DNA of 8,514 bases from Candidatus Coatesiibacteriota bacterium (GTDB lineage: Bacteria > B130-G9): the NCBI GenBank assembly GCA_016929465.1, contig JAFGIT010000182.1, forward strand, positions 1 through 8,514. Direction: 5' to 3'. Position numbers and translations under genes: made by a program. Each line of letters begins with the position of its first letter. Positions within the stretch are counted from its first letter, which is position 1. Of the stretch, positions 1 through 6,401 are shown piece after piece. Under the pieces are notes generated by a model. The model was not told the origin of the DNA and did not search any database. It saw only the letters and a list, made by a program, of their open reading frames with translations.

Positions 1-17
1 AACCGTGCAAAGTGCCT

Positions 18-23
18 GAGGGA
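18..23 (+). promoter_or_regulatory. Ribosome binding site of thiE
   Basis: GAGGGA lies 5 nt before the ATG at 29. It is a moderately good Shine-Dalgarno match and supports that start. Only 28 bases precede the gene, so any promoter or TPP riboswitch would lie outside the window. Confidence 0.6.
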
Positions 24-28
24 TATAG

Positions 29-679
29 ATGACCCACCACGGCTTCGATTCGAAGAGGCTAATGCTGGTCCTTGAGTCAGGCGAATCGGGCGCAAAGCAT
101 TCGTTCTCTGTGGCCGGGGAGGCTCTCGCCGCCGGATGCAAATTCATTCAATTCAGGGAGAAATCGATGGGCGACCGGGACCGCCTCGCACTTCTCGTCT
201 CCATCGTGAACCTGGCGAGGCAATATGACGCCTCGGTTTTTGTCAACGACCGAGTTGACCTTGCCATCCTGGGAGAGGCCGATGGCGTTCACATCGGCCA
301 GGACGACATCGGAGTCGCGGACGCAAGGCGGATTATGTCTGCCTGCAAGGGCGAGCACATGCTGATCGGTCAGTCTGTTCACACAGTGGATCAGGCCAAG
401 GACTCCGAGGCGCGAGGCGCCCATTATGTGGGCTGCGGCGCTCTTTATTCGACCGCGACCAAGGCCGACGTCACGACGATGCCACTCGAGACGCTCAATT
501 CGATAGCGGAGAGTGTCTGCATTCCGGTATATGGCATCGGTGGTATCACAGTGGGCCGGGTCGGGGATGTGCTCGAAGCCGGCGCATTCGGCGTCGCCGT
601 TAGCAGCGCAATCGTGTTCGCTCTCGATCCGGGGGGAGCAACGCAAGAGTTCTTGACCGCAATCGATCGATTTGTTTAA
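29..679 (+). CDS. thiE: Thiamine phosphate synthase (ThiE)
   Basis: ThiE joins hydroxymethylpyrimidine diphosphate and the thiazole phosphate to make thiamine monophosphate, in the cytoplasm. The 216-residue protein has the usual length and the TIM-barrel signature in order: QFREK (41-45), the substrate-contacting ND pair (73-74), DGVHIGQDD (85-93), IGQS (113-116), the STATK pyrophosphate loop (141-145), and the phosphate-binding GIGGI (169-173). These are the family's conserved blocks. The N-terminal strand is unusual: the common YLITD-type motif is replaced by LMLVLES (11-17). The start is the ATG at 29, preceded by GAGGGA. The next gene begins 15 nt after the stop, so co-transcription is likely although that gene has no thiamine role. 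TenI-like paralogues share the fold, but the intact active-site loops favour a true ThiE. Confidence 0.93.
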   Translation: MTHHGFDSKRLMLVLESGESGAKHSFSVAGEALAAGCKFIQFREKSMGDRDRLALLVSIVNLARQYDASVFVNDRVDLAILGEADGVHIGQDDIGVADARRIMSACKGEHMLIGQSVHTVDQAKDSEARGAHYVGCGALYSTATKADVTTMPLETLNSIAESVCIPVYGIGGITVGRVGDVLEAGAFGVAVSSAIVFALDPGGATQEFLTAIDRFV

Positions 680-683
680 GGAG
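679..683 (+). promoter_or_regulatory. Ribosome binding site of the beta-propeller gene
   Basis: AGGAG overlaps the last base of the thiE stop codon and lies 11 nt before the ATG at 695. A second AGGA at 690-693 is too close to act. The overlap suggests translational coupling to thiE. Confidence 0.5.
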
Positions 684-694
684 ACCTTTAGGAT

Positions 695-2188
695 ATGAGA
701 TCACTTGTTTGCGCCCTAATCGCGGCATGCATTGCCCTGCTAACTGGCGCGAATTGCTGGTGTGAGTCGGGCCAGGAGCAGTGGCCCTGTTTTATGCGAG
801 ACATCAGACACACAGGTCTGGTGCCTTGGTTGGGTCCTGCTGAGACACCGGAGCTAAAATGGGTCTATCAGACGGACGGCATCGTATCTTGTTCGCCGGT
901 CATAGACTCCGCAGGCAGGATTTATATCGGTTCCGACAAGTTCTACTGCTTCAATCCAGACGGCAGCATCGCTTTCACCTTCATGGCGGATGATGACATC
1001 TCCTCTACTGCTGCAGTATCTGACGATTTAGGGGTCTTCTTCGGCTCGTACGATCATTTCTTCTATTGGCTTACGCTCGACGGCGAGTTGGTTGCCAAGT
1101 TCGACACTGATGCATATAACGATGGGCCCCCGACGATTGGCACGGATGGCTCGATCTACTTCGGTTCCCGGTCTGAGAGCATCTACGCTTTCAAAAAAGA
1201 CGGCACTCTCAATTGGAGCTACGACGCCTATGATTGGGTGGTGGGCCCCCCTACGATCGCAAATGACGGGACGATCTACGTAGGCGCGGACGACCGGCGG
1301 CTCTATGCACTTGCTCCTTACGGAGAGCTATTGTGGTCCTACATTGGCTATGATTGGATAACAGGATCAGCGGCGATCGGCCCTGAGAATATGATTTATG
1401 TGCCGAGTTGGGATAACACGATCACCTGCCTCGATCCCGAGTATGGCGAAATATTCTGGGAGTACGAGGCTTTCGATGACATAAGATCATCCCCTGCGGT
1501 CAGTGCGGATGGCTCGATATACTTCGGCTCATACGATGAGGATTTCTACAGCATCACGCCTGAGGGAAGGTCCAAGTGGTCCTTCGACGTCGGCTCTCCA
1601 GTGTATTCATCGGCGGCGGTCGATATGGACGGCAACAGCTATTTCGGAGCATTCGATGGAAGGCTCTACAGCGTTGACTCCAACGGCAATCTGCGTTGGA
1701 CATACGAAACGGGCAGCGAAATCATCTCCTCACCTGCCTTGGATGCTGGTGGCACTCTCTATTTCGGCACCAAGAGTGGAGCCATCTACGCGATAGGGAG
1801 CGCGACGGCTGATTTCACTCCCAGGGTGGGTTTGCATCTAAATAAGAGCACGTATTCCTACTCCGTCGGCGATATGGAAGGCGATACGATGCTTGCCTTC
1901 TATTACATAATCAATCCGATGCACTCCATTCTCGAGGCAGACATCTACATGGCTCTCCTTATAGATGGTGAGCTACTCTATTACCCATCTCTCACTCCGA
2001 TACCCGAGGTCTTCGAGTCGGATGTTCAGGTTGAGCCCCTGTCATTGAGGCGGTCCGGGAAGCTGATTGACTATACTTTCCCCTATGGATTCCCCTACTC
2101 GGGGGGCCGCTGGTATATCTGCCTCGCTGAACCGGGAACTTCCAATCCGATCAGTGATATTTCTTCAATCGACTGGGAATATGAGTAG
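695..2188 (+). CDS. Secreted eight-repeat PQQ-like beta-propeller protein
   Basis: This 497-residue protein begins with a Sec-type signal peptide (basic MR, hydrophobic core about 4-18, cleavage probably near 20-24). No proper lipobox is seen. Residues about 54-368 hold eight repeats of about 40 residues of the type SSPAV-x-DGSIYFGS-x-LYAL-x-G-x-L-W-Y, the PQQ/quinoprotein-like repeat. The first repeat is preceded by a W-x-Y strand (KWVYQT, 55-60) and the last repeat lacks it, so the ring is probably closed by the N-terminal strand. I see no catalytic residues of quinoprotein dehydrogenases, so cofactor binding is doubtful. Residues about 374-497 form a separate, probably all-beta domain (GDTMLAFYYIINP, ADIYMALLIDG, WYICLAEPGTSNP) resembling C-terminal domains of other secreted bacterial propeller proteins. 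The role is probably scaffold or ligand binding in the periplasm or outside. BamB is unlikely given the extra domain and lack of a lipobox. Confidence 0.82.
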   Translation: MRSLVCALIAACIALLTGANCWCESGQEQWPCFMRDIRHTGLVPWLGPAETPELKWVYQTDGIVSCSPVIDSAGRIYIGSDKFYCFNPDGSIAFTFMADDDISSTAAVSDDLGVFFGSYDHFFYWLTLDGELVAKFDTDAYNDGPPTIGTDGSIYFGSRSESIYAFKKDGTLNWSYDAYDWVVGPPTIANDGTIYVGADDRRLYALAPYGELLWSYIGYDWITGSAAIGPENMIYVPSWDNTITCLDPEYGEIFWEYEAFDDIRSSPAVSADGSIYFGSYDEDFYSITPEGRSKWSFDVGSPVYSSAAVDMDGNSYFGAFDGRLYSVDSNGNLRWTYETGSEIISSPALDAGGTLYFGTKSGAIYAIGSATADFTPRVGLHLNKSTYSYSVGDMEGDTMLAFYYIINPMHSILEADIYMALLIDGELLYYPSLTPIPEVFESDVQVEPLSLRRSGKLIDYTFPYGFPYSGGRWYICLAEPGTSNPISDISSIDWEYE

Positions 2189-2190
2189 GA
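2187..2190 (+). promoter_or_regulatory. Ribosome binding site deciding the TTG start of holA
   Basis: AGGA overlaps the upstream gene's TAG stop and sits 4 nt before the TTG at 2195. The spacing is short but it is the only candidate. No ATG or GTG in the same frame lies between the stop and the conserved HolA sequence, so TTG is the best start. Confidence 0.45.
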
Positions 2191-2194
2191 AGTT

Positions 2195-3361
2195 TTGAGC
2201 TACCAGTCTGGGACCGAAGGTTCGGACCTTACTCGGATAAGAGCCGTCGTAGCGGCAATCAAAGCGGACAAATGCCCTCCTGTTTTTTTCCTTTATGGTC
2301 AAGAGGGCTTCCTGGTTTCCCGGGCAAAAGATGATATAATCGCTGCATTGAGAAAACGGGCTGGAGCGGCGGCCGAGTTCATCTCGCTTCCAGGCGCAAC
2401 CGGTGACCTCAATCTCATATTGACCGAGGTCCTGAGCGGTTCTCTCTTCTCATCAGACAAGATAGTCTCCGTTCCCGAGTTCAAAGCCATCACCGAGAAA
2501 AGCCCGAAGGCGAAGGATAGGCTGACAGAATTCGCAATGAGGCTCGAATCTGGATTGCCAAAGGGAAAGGCTCTCATTCTCTCCATCGCAGAGGGTGGAA
2601 CCACCATTGCGGCTTTTGCCAGGCGCCTTAAGAAGGCTCTTGTGCTTGGATTTCCCAAGCTCAAGACCTATCCCGGGATGCAGGCTTACAGGGACCCGCT
2701 GTTCGCCTTCATCAAGGATTTCCTCGCTGAGAGCAAAAAGACAATAACGCAGGACGGATTTTTCGCCCTGAAAGAGAGCGTTGGCACTGACTTGTCCGCG
2801 ATATGCAGCGAGCTCGAAAAGCTCGTTCTATATCTGGCCGGAAAGGAGAGAATAGACGCCAAGGATGTTGAGGCCATCGTCTCCGAGTCGAGGCAGCAGG
2901 CAGTCTTTGAGCTTACCGATGCGATTGCGAATAAGAGGGCCGTGCAGGCATTCAGAGCGCTAGCCAACCTCCTTCAGGAAGGCACCGCGCCGCTACTCGT
3001 GATTCAGAGCCTGGCGAGTCAATTCAGGTCTCTGCTGCAGGCGAGGATATTGATTTCGGAGCATCTCGAGGAGCGACAGATAGCCACAATGAGCTTCTTC
3101 AACTTCAGGGATGACGTAATGAAGGGCCTGGAGCAATTCATTCCACTCTTCGGCTCATCAACATCGAATCTTCTGACAAAGCCACCCTTTGTGATCCACA
3201 AGACGCTTCAGCTGGCGGCCAGCTTAAAGCACGATGAGATCACCCAGGCATTGATAAAAGTCTCTGATGCGGACCTTGAGATCAAGAGGAGCCCTGCCGC
3301 ACCGACGCAGATTTTGAGGACATTGATGTTCGACCTCATCCAGAAAGAGAAGGCAGGATAG
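2195..3361 (+). CDS. holA: DNA polymerase III, delta subunit (HolA)
   Basis: HolA is the wrench of the clamp-loader complex: it binds the beta sliding clamp and opens it for loading onto primed DNA. The 388-residue protein has the family's N-terminal block VFFLYGQEGFLV (about 30-41), the GSLFSSDKIVSV segment (about 82-93), a central DLSAICSELEKLVLYLAG block (about 199-216), then AVFELTDAI, and a C-terminal helical collar region ending DADLEIKRS and LRTLMFDLI. It is somewhat longer than the usual 330-350 residues, mainly through about 25 extra N-terminal residues. The start is TTG, 6 nt after the upstream stop and in the same frame, so translation is probably coupled to the propeller gene. Ribosomal protein S20, a frequent holA neighbour, is not next to it here. 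Confidence 0.92.
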   Translation: MSYQSGTEGSDLTRIRAVVAAIKADKCPPVFFLYGQEGFLVSRAKDDIIAALRKRAGAAAEFISLPGATGDLNLILTEVLSGSLFSSDKIVSVPEFKAITEKSPKAKDRLTEFAMRLESGLPKGKALILSIAEGGTTIAAFARRLKKALVLGFPKLKTYPGMQAYRDPLFAFIKDFLAESKKTITQDGFFALKESVGTDLSAICSELEKLVLYLAGKERIDAKDVEAIVSESRQQAVFELTDAIANKRAVQAFRALANLLQEGTAPLLVIQSLASQFRSLLQARILISEHLEERQIATMSFFNFRDDVMKGLEQFIPLFGSSTSNLLTKPPFVIHKTLQLAASLKHDEITQALIKVSDADLEIKRSPAAPTQILRTLMFDLIQKEKAG

Positions 3362-3405
3362 CGGGTTATCAATGAGGTTGGGGGGCCAGGCCAAATACGG
3401 ATGAG

Positions 3406-4110
3406 CTAGCCGATTATCTGCAATCTCTTTACAAAGCTTTCTAGCCTCGGTCTCAAGGCAAGCAGCTCCTTGCCTTCAACTGGCTCGACGGAATTGAGCG
3501 TCGGATCGAGTGTATTCTCATTCTTGAAGTTCTGAATGGTCCAGACATCAGCCCCATTGATCGCCTCGCCTATACGGTCGAGATCATCGAAGGTCAGGAA
3601 TTTCGGACAGAATGTGGTCCTGAACTGGTGCGGGAGACCCGAGCCTTTTATTATGGATATCGACGCTTTGATTGCTTCCAGCGGCGCATTGATGCCAGTT
3701 ACCGCATCCATCTTGGCCTGCTCTAGTGGAGATTTGATGTCCATGACCGCGTAGTCCACCAGCCCTCTCTTGATCATGTCTTCGAGCACTTCTGGTCGAG
3801 AGCCGTTGGAGTCGAGCTTCACCTTTAAGCCATACTTGTGAAGTGACGCGAGGAGGTCGGGTAGCGTTGGGCTCAGCGTAGGCTCCCCGCCGGTTATGAC
3901 AACGCCCTCAATCCATTTCTTCTGTTGTCTGAGCCTGGGGAATATCACTGCCTCGGGAATTCTCGGGACAGAAGCCGGACTCAGGACTAATTCAGCATTG
4001 TGACAATAAGGACATCGGAAGTTGCAGTTCGGAAGGAACAGTATCGAGCAGACGGCGCCCGCCCAATCAAGAAAGGAGACCTCTACAAAACCGCGAATAT
4101 TGTAGTTCAC
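3406..4110 (-). CDS. nrdG: Anaerobic ribonucleotide reductase activating protein, radical SAM (NrdG type)
   Basis: This 234-residue protein is a radical SAM enzyme. Three cysteines in CNFRCPYC (Cys29, Cys33, Cys36) form the CxxxCxxC site for the 4Fe-4S cluster, followed by HN and by the SAM-binding GGEP (74-77). The N-terminal layout (IRGFVEVSFLDWAG, then LFLPNCNFRCPYCHN) matches the longer NrdG subfamily that activates class III reductase by making a glycyl radical, allowing oxygen-independent deoxynucleotide synthesis. No nrdD partner is in the window. The start is GTG at 4110. An overlapping ATG at 4112 is followed at once by TGA, and an in-frame stop lies 18 nt upstream. No clear Shine-Dalgarno is visible. 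Two NrdR-box-like sites upstream support the assignment. Pyruvate formate-lyase activase is a relative that cannot be fully excluded. Confidence 0.85.
   Translation of the reverse strand: MNYNIRGFVEVSFLDWAGAVCSILFLPNCNFRCPYCHNAELVLSPASVPRIPEAVIFPRLRQQKKWIEGVVITGGEPTLSPTLPDLLASLHKYGLKVKLDSNGSRPEVLEDMIKRGLVDYAVMDIKSPLEQAKMDAVTGINAPLEAIKASISIIKGSGLPHQFRTTFCPKFLTFDDLDRIGEAINGADVWTIQNFKNENTLDPTLNSVEPVEGKELLALRPRLESFVKRLQIIG
3455..3476. repeat. Perfect inverted repeat inside the nrdG 3' end
   Basis: AAGGCAAG (3455-3462) and CTTGCCTT (3469-3476) form an 8-bp stem with a 6-nt loop. It lies in coding sequence for the C-terminal part of the NrdG-type protein and 93 nt past the holA stop. No T-run follows on either strand, so it is not a standard terminator. 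It could slow convergent transcription from holA or be chance. Confidence 0.4.
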
Positions 4111-4133
4111 ATCGGCGCGCTTCAGCTGTCAAA

Positions 4134-4150
4134 ATTTCGTGAGTCGAAAT
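4134..4150. repeat. Inverted repeat in the nrdG leader
   Basis: ATTTCG (4134-4139), TGAGT (4140-4144) and CGAAAT (4145-4150) form a perfect 6-bp dyad between the NrdR-like boxes and the GTG start. It could be a leader hairpin or an operator half-site pair. Function is unknown. Confidence 0.35.
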
Positions 4151-4163
4151 GGCATTGATCAGA

Positions 4164-4179
4164 TCACAATATAGACGAT
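4164..4179. promoter_or_regulatory. Putative NrdR box, proximal to nrdG
   Basis: The 16-mer TCACAATATAGACGAT matches the published NrdR consensus acaCwAtATaTwGtgt at 11 of 16 positions, including the CAC-w-ATAT-a half-site in full. It lies about 53 nt upstream of the nrdG start. On the minus strand it contains TATATT, a possible -10 element, but no good -35 accompanies it. NrdR represses ribonucleotide reductase genes in response to dATP/ATP. Confidence 0.5.
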
Positions 4180-4194
4180 ACAGCGTGATATTTA

Positions 4195-4210
4195 ATACTA
4201 TATCTAAGGC
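4195..4210. promoter_or_regulatory. Putative NrdR box, distal to nrdG
   Basis: ATACTATATCTAAGGC also matches the NrdR consensus at 11 of 16 positions, with AC-w-ATAT shared with the proximal box. Its centre is exactly 31 bp from the other (15-bp linker), the known same-face spacing of tandem NrdR boxes. It overlaps the final codon and stop of the neighbouring VWA gene. Confidence 0.5.
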
Positions 4211-5229
4211 AGAACTATTGCAACTGTCCTCATCAGGATGAGTGCCAATATCAGGATGCAGAAACCCGGCAAGACGAAATATCGCATCAACTCATTGAAT
4301 CGTGAGAAGCGTCGCCCTTCGAGCTCGGTCTTCTCCGCCTCGCTAATCTTCTGGTATATGGCCTTGAGGGATTCTGCGTCTGTAGCACGGGAGTATTTGC
4401 CGCCCGAGACGCTTGCTATGCTCTCGAGAGTCTTCTCATCCAGCTTCGTGAGGACCGGCCTTCCGTCCCTTCCGACAGCGTATCTCTTGCCCCACCTCTT
4501 ATCATAGATCGGGATCTTTGCACCGCCCTTCTTGCCAACGCCAACGCAGTAGATCTTAACGCCCATGGTCTTCGCCATCTCGGCGGCCGTGAGTGGCTCA
4601 ATCTCTCCTGCGTTGTTTTCTCCGTCAGTCAGAAGCACGATGATCTTCGACTTGGCCTTTGATTCCCTGAGCCGATTGAGTGCTGTCCCGAGAGCGTTAC
4701 CTATCGCGGTCCCGTCCTCGACCATGTCGAAATCGACCGACTCGAGAAGAGAAAGCAACATATCGTGGTCGAGTGTCAACGGGCATTGAGTGAAGCTCTG
4801 ACCCGCGAAGCTGACGAGAGCAATTCTGTCGCTCGTTCTGCTCTTGATGAATTCCGCCACGACCTCCTTGGCCACATACAGGCGGTTGTTGGGCTGGAAG
4901 TCCTCCGCCCGCATACTGCCGGATATATCGAGCACGAGAACGATATCCCTGCCCATTTCGCTGACTGGCTCATCATAGACCACAAGCTGGGGTCTGGCTG
5001 CTCCGATGATCAAGAGAGAGAGCGAGATCAGAAGCAATAGCAGCGCAAAGAGGTATCTAAGTGGATACTTGGGACTCCTGAGGCCGGAGAAGAATGAGGT
5101 CACGTGGGAGTATCTGAGGGTGGCCGAGGTCAAGTGGGAGAGCCTGATTCGCGCAAACCACAGAAGGGGAACAAATATCAGTAGCAGCAGAAAATGAGCG
5201 CTCTCAAATCTAAACACCTTCAACACCAC
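4204..5229 (-). CDS. BatA-like VWA-domain membrane protein
   Basis: The 341-residue protein has two hydrophobic N-terminal segments (about 12-26 and 58-77), a von Willebrand factor A domain (about 94-295), and a C-terminal membrane helix (about 317-337). This is the order seen in BatA proteins of the Bat (aerotolerance) family. The metal-binding MIDAS is intact: DISGS (101-105), Thr174 in DGTAIG, and TDGEN (201-205). A role in divalent-cation-dependent protein binding at the membrane follows from the family; the partner is unknown. BatA genes usually sit with a MoxR ATPase, a DUF58 protein and BatB, but none is next to this one. Translation most likely begins at one of the paired GTG codons (5229 or 5226). 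No clear Shine-Dalgarno is visible, and an in-frame stop lies 12 nt upstream of the first GTG. Confidence 0.85.
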   Translation of the reverse strand: MVLKVFRFESAHFLLLLIFVPLLWFARIRLSHLTSATLRYSHVTSFFSGLRSPKYPLRYLFALLLLLISLSLLIIGAARPQLVVYDEPVSEMGRDIVLVLDISGSMRAEDFQPNNRLYVAKEVVAEFIKSRTSDRIALVSFAGQSFTQCPLTLDHDMLLSLLESVDFDMVEDGTAIGNALGTALNRLRESKAKSKIIVLLTDGENNAGEIEPLTAAEMAKTMGVKIYCVGVGKKGGAKIPIYDKRWGKRYAVGRDGRPVLTKLDEKTLESIASVSGGKYSRATDAESLKAIYQKISEAEKTELEGRRFSRFNELMRYFVLPGFCILILALILMRTVAIVLP

Positions 5230-5434
5230 TCGATCAAAGCGTCAGAAGACAACCGCGCCAGATTATTGGTCCGAAATAACCGCAAAATACCTCAATCTCG
5301 GAACAAATCAGAATCGGTGCGGTTTCAGGACTGACGGTTCGAGCGTGCGGCAGCACCGTGGAATTCTCTGCCAAGACTCTCTCGTAATCGGCCCGTGGGA
5401 GAGATGCCCCGGGGCCAATGAAAATTATCTGGTC
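5230..5434. other. Intergenic gap between the VWA gene and fbp
   Basis: These 205 bases contain no convincing gene. They include the perfect palindrome GCCCCGGGGC (5406-5415), and CGGTGC (5315-5320) complementary to GCACCG (5353-5358) across 32 nt. Neither is followed by a T-run on the minus strand, so an intrinsic terminator for fbp is not proven. An AATAAT -10-like hexamer upstream of the VWA gene lacks a good -35. The gap most likely separates two transcription units. Confidence 0.5.
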
Positions 5435-6385
5435 CTACTCAGCTTTCTTCTCAGACGCTGATTTCTTCAGCATCTTCTCCGCGAGGGCTACTTCCTTTTT
5501 GCTTCCGAGGTACACTGGGCATCTGTCCTGAATGCTCTCAGGTTCGACATCCAATATTCGCATCGTGCCCTCACTCGCAGCGCCACCCGCCTTTTCGAGT
5601 ATGAAGGCCATCGGATTGGCCTCGAACATCAATCGGAGTTTACCCCTCGGAGAGCCCTCCAGCGCAGGATATGTGAACAAGCCGCCTCGCTTCATGAGCA
5701 CGTGATTGATATCGGGGACCATCCCGCCGCTGTATCGAAGCTTGTGCCCTCCGTTCTTCAGGGATTCGATCAGTGCAGCGTGGCCGGGGGAGTATTTCCT
5801 GGAATCTCCCCCCGGGCTGTATATCTTGCCCGATTCTTCCATCCTGATGTTCTCTCGGCTCAGAGTGTAAGAGCCCAGCGGATTGAGAGTGAACTCATGC
5901 ACCCCGTTCTGAATCCCGACGACCATGGTTGTCCTGGGCCCGTAGAGCACGAAAAGGGCGGCAACCTGCTCTCTTCCGGGCCTAACGAGGTCCTCGCCGG
6001 GGTATATGGAGACGATGGTCCCAACGGCGAGATTGACGTCAACCAGCGATGAGCCATCGAGGGGATCGAAGCACACGGAGTACTCCCCCGGCTCGTTGAG
6101 GAAGGATGAGAATATGTTCTGCTGCTCTTCAGATGCCATGTTCACGACGAGGCCACAATTGCCCAGGCGACTGCTGATTAGCTCGTCCGACAGAACGTCG
6201 AGAGCCAACTGCTTCTCGCCAAAAACGTTCGTGGTCCCGGCAAAGCCGAGCTCCGTCATTTTGATCGCGTAGTCCACGTATTTCGAGGCCTCGGCGATCT
6301 CGCATATCAATCCTCTCAGGGTGCCCTCGACTCCCTGCTCGAAGAGGAAAGCCCGTAATGTCCTGATTTTCTTATTGAATGGCAT
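5435..6385 (-). CDS. fbp: Fructose-1,6-bisphosphatase, class I
   Basis: The enzyme hydrolyses fructose-1,6-bisphosphate to fructose-6-phosphate and phosphate, the irreversible step of gluconeogenesis, in the cytoplasm. The 316-residue protein has the class I blocks in order: NVFGEKQLALDVLSDE (53-68), ASEE (84-87), the metal-binding FDPLDGSS (106-113) followed by VGTIVSIY, RYSGGMVPDINH (217-228), and KLRLMFEANPMAF (249-261). The start is placed at ATG 6385 because AAAGGAG lies 7 nt upstream. The open frame continues to 6436, but that would overlap the aldolase gene and add 17 residues with no family match. The stop of the aldolase lies 16 nt before this start, so the two are almost certainly one operon. 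The Lys- and Glu-rich C-terminal tail is probably flexible. Confidence 0.93.
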   Translation of the reverse strand: MPFNKKIRTLRAFLFEQGVEGTLRGLICEIAEASKYVDYAIKMTELGFAGTTNVFGEKQLALDVLSDELISSRLGNCGLVVNMASEEQQNIFSSFLNEPGEYSVCFDPLDGSSLVDVNLAVGTIVSIYPGEDLVRPGREQVAALFVLYGPRTTMVVGIQNGVHEFTLNPLGSYTLSRENIRMEESGKIYSPGGDSRKYSPGHAALIESLKNGGHKLRYSGGMVPDINHVLMKRGGLFTYPALEGSPRGKLRLMFEANPMAFILEKAGGAASEGTMRILDVEPESIQDRCPVYLGSKKEVALAEKMLKKSASEKKAE

Positions 6386-6392
6386 AAATCGG

Positions 6393-6399
6393 CTCCTTT
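6393..6399 (-). promoter_or_regulatory. Ribosome binding site fixing the fbp start
   Basis: On the minus strand AAAGGAG precedes the ATG at 6385 by 7 nt, an optimal match and spacing. It sits between the aldolase stop (TGA, 6404-6402) and the fbp ATG, and decides the start against the longer reading from 6436. Confidence 0.85.
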
Positions 6400-6401
6400 G
6401 C

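Noticed and set aside
1-32. Possible end of an upstream gene: a TGA at 17-19 in one frame, and a TGA at 30-32 overlapping the thiE ATG in another
   Set aside because: Only a few codons are visible and two frames are equally plausible, so no gene can be named or even chosen.
77-646. Minus-strand open frame of 189 codons opposite thiE
   Set aside because: It mirrors the ThiE coding frame and has no recognisable motif.
695-2188. Annotating the propeller protein as BamB or a PQQ-dependent dehydrogenase
   Set aside because: No lipobox as in BamB, an extra C-terminal domain, and no recognisable quinoprotein catalytic residues.
4155-4169. FNR- or CRP-like site (TTGATCAGATCACAA) upstream of nrdG
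   Set aside because: The half-sites resemble TTGAT and ATCAA, but spacing is off by one from the FNR consensus and one half is degenerate. The NrdR-like boxes explain part of the same bases better.
5406-5415. Palindrome GCCCCGGGGC downstream of fbp as an intrinsic terminator
   Set aside because: It has no loop and no T-run on the minus strand.
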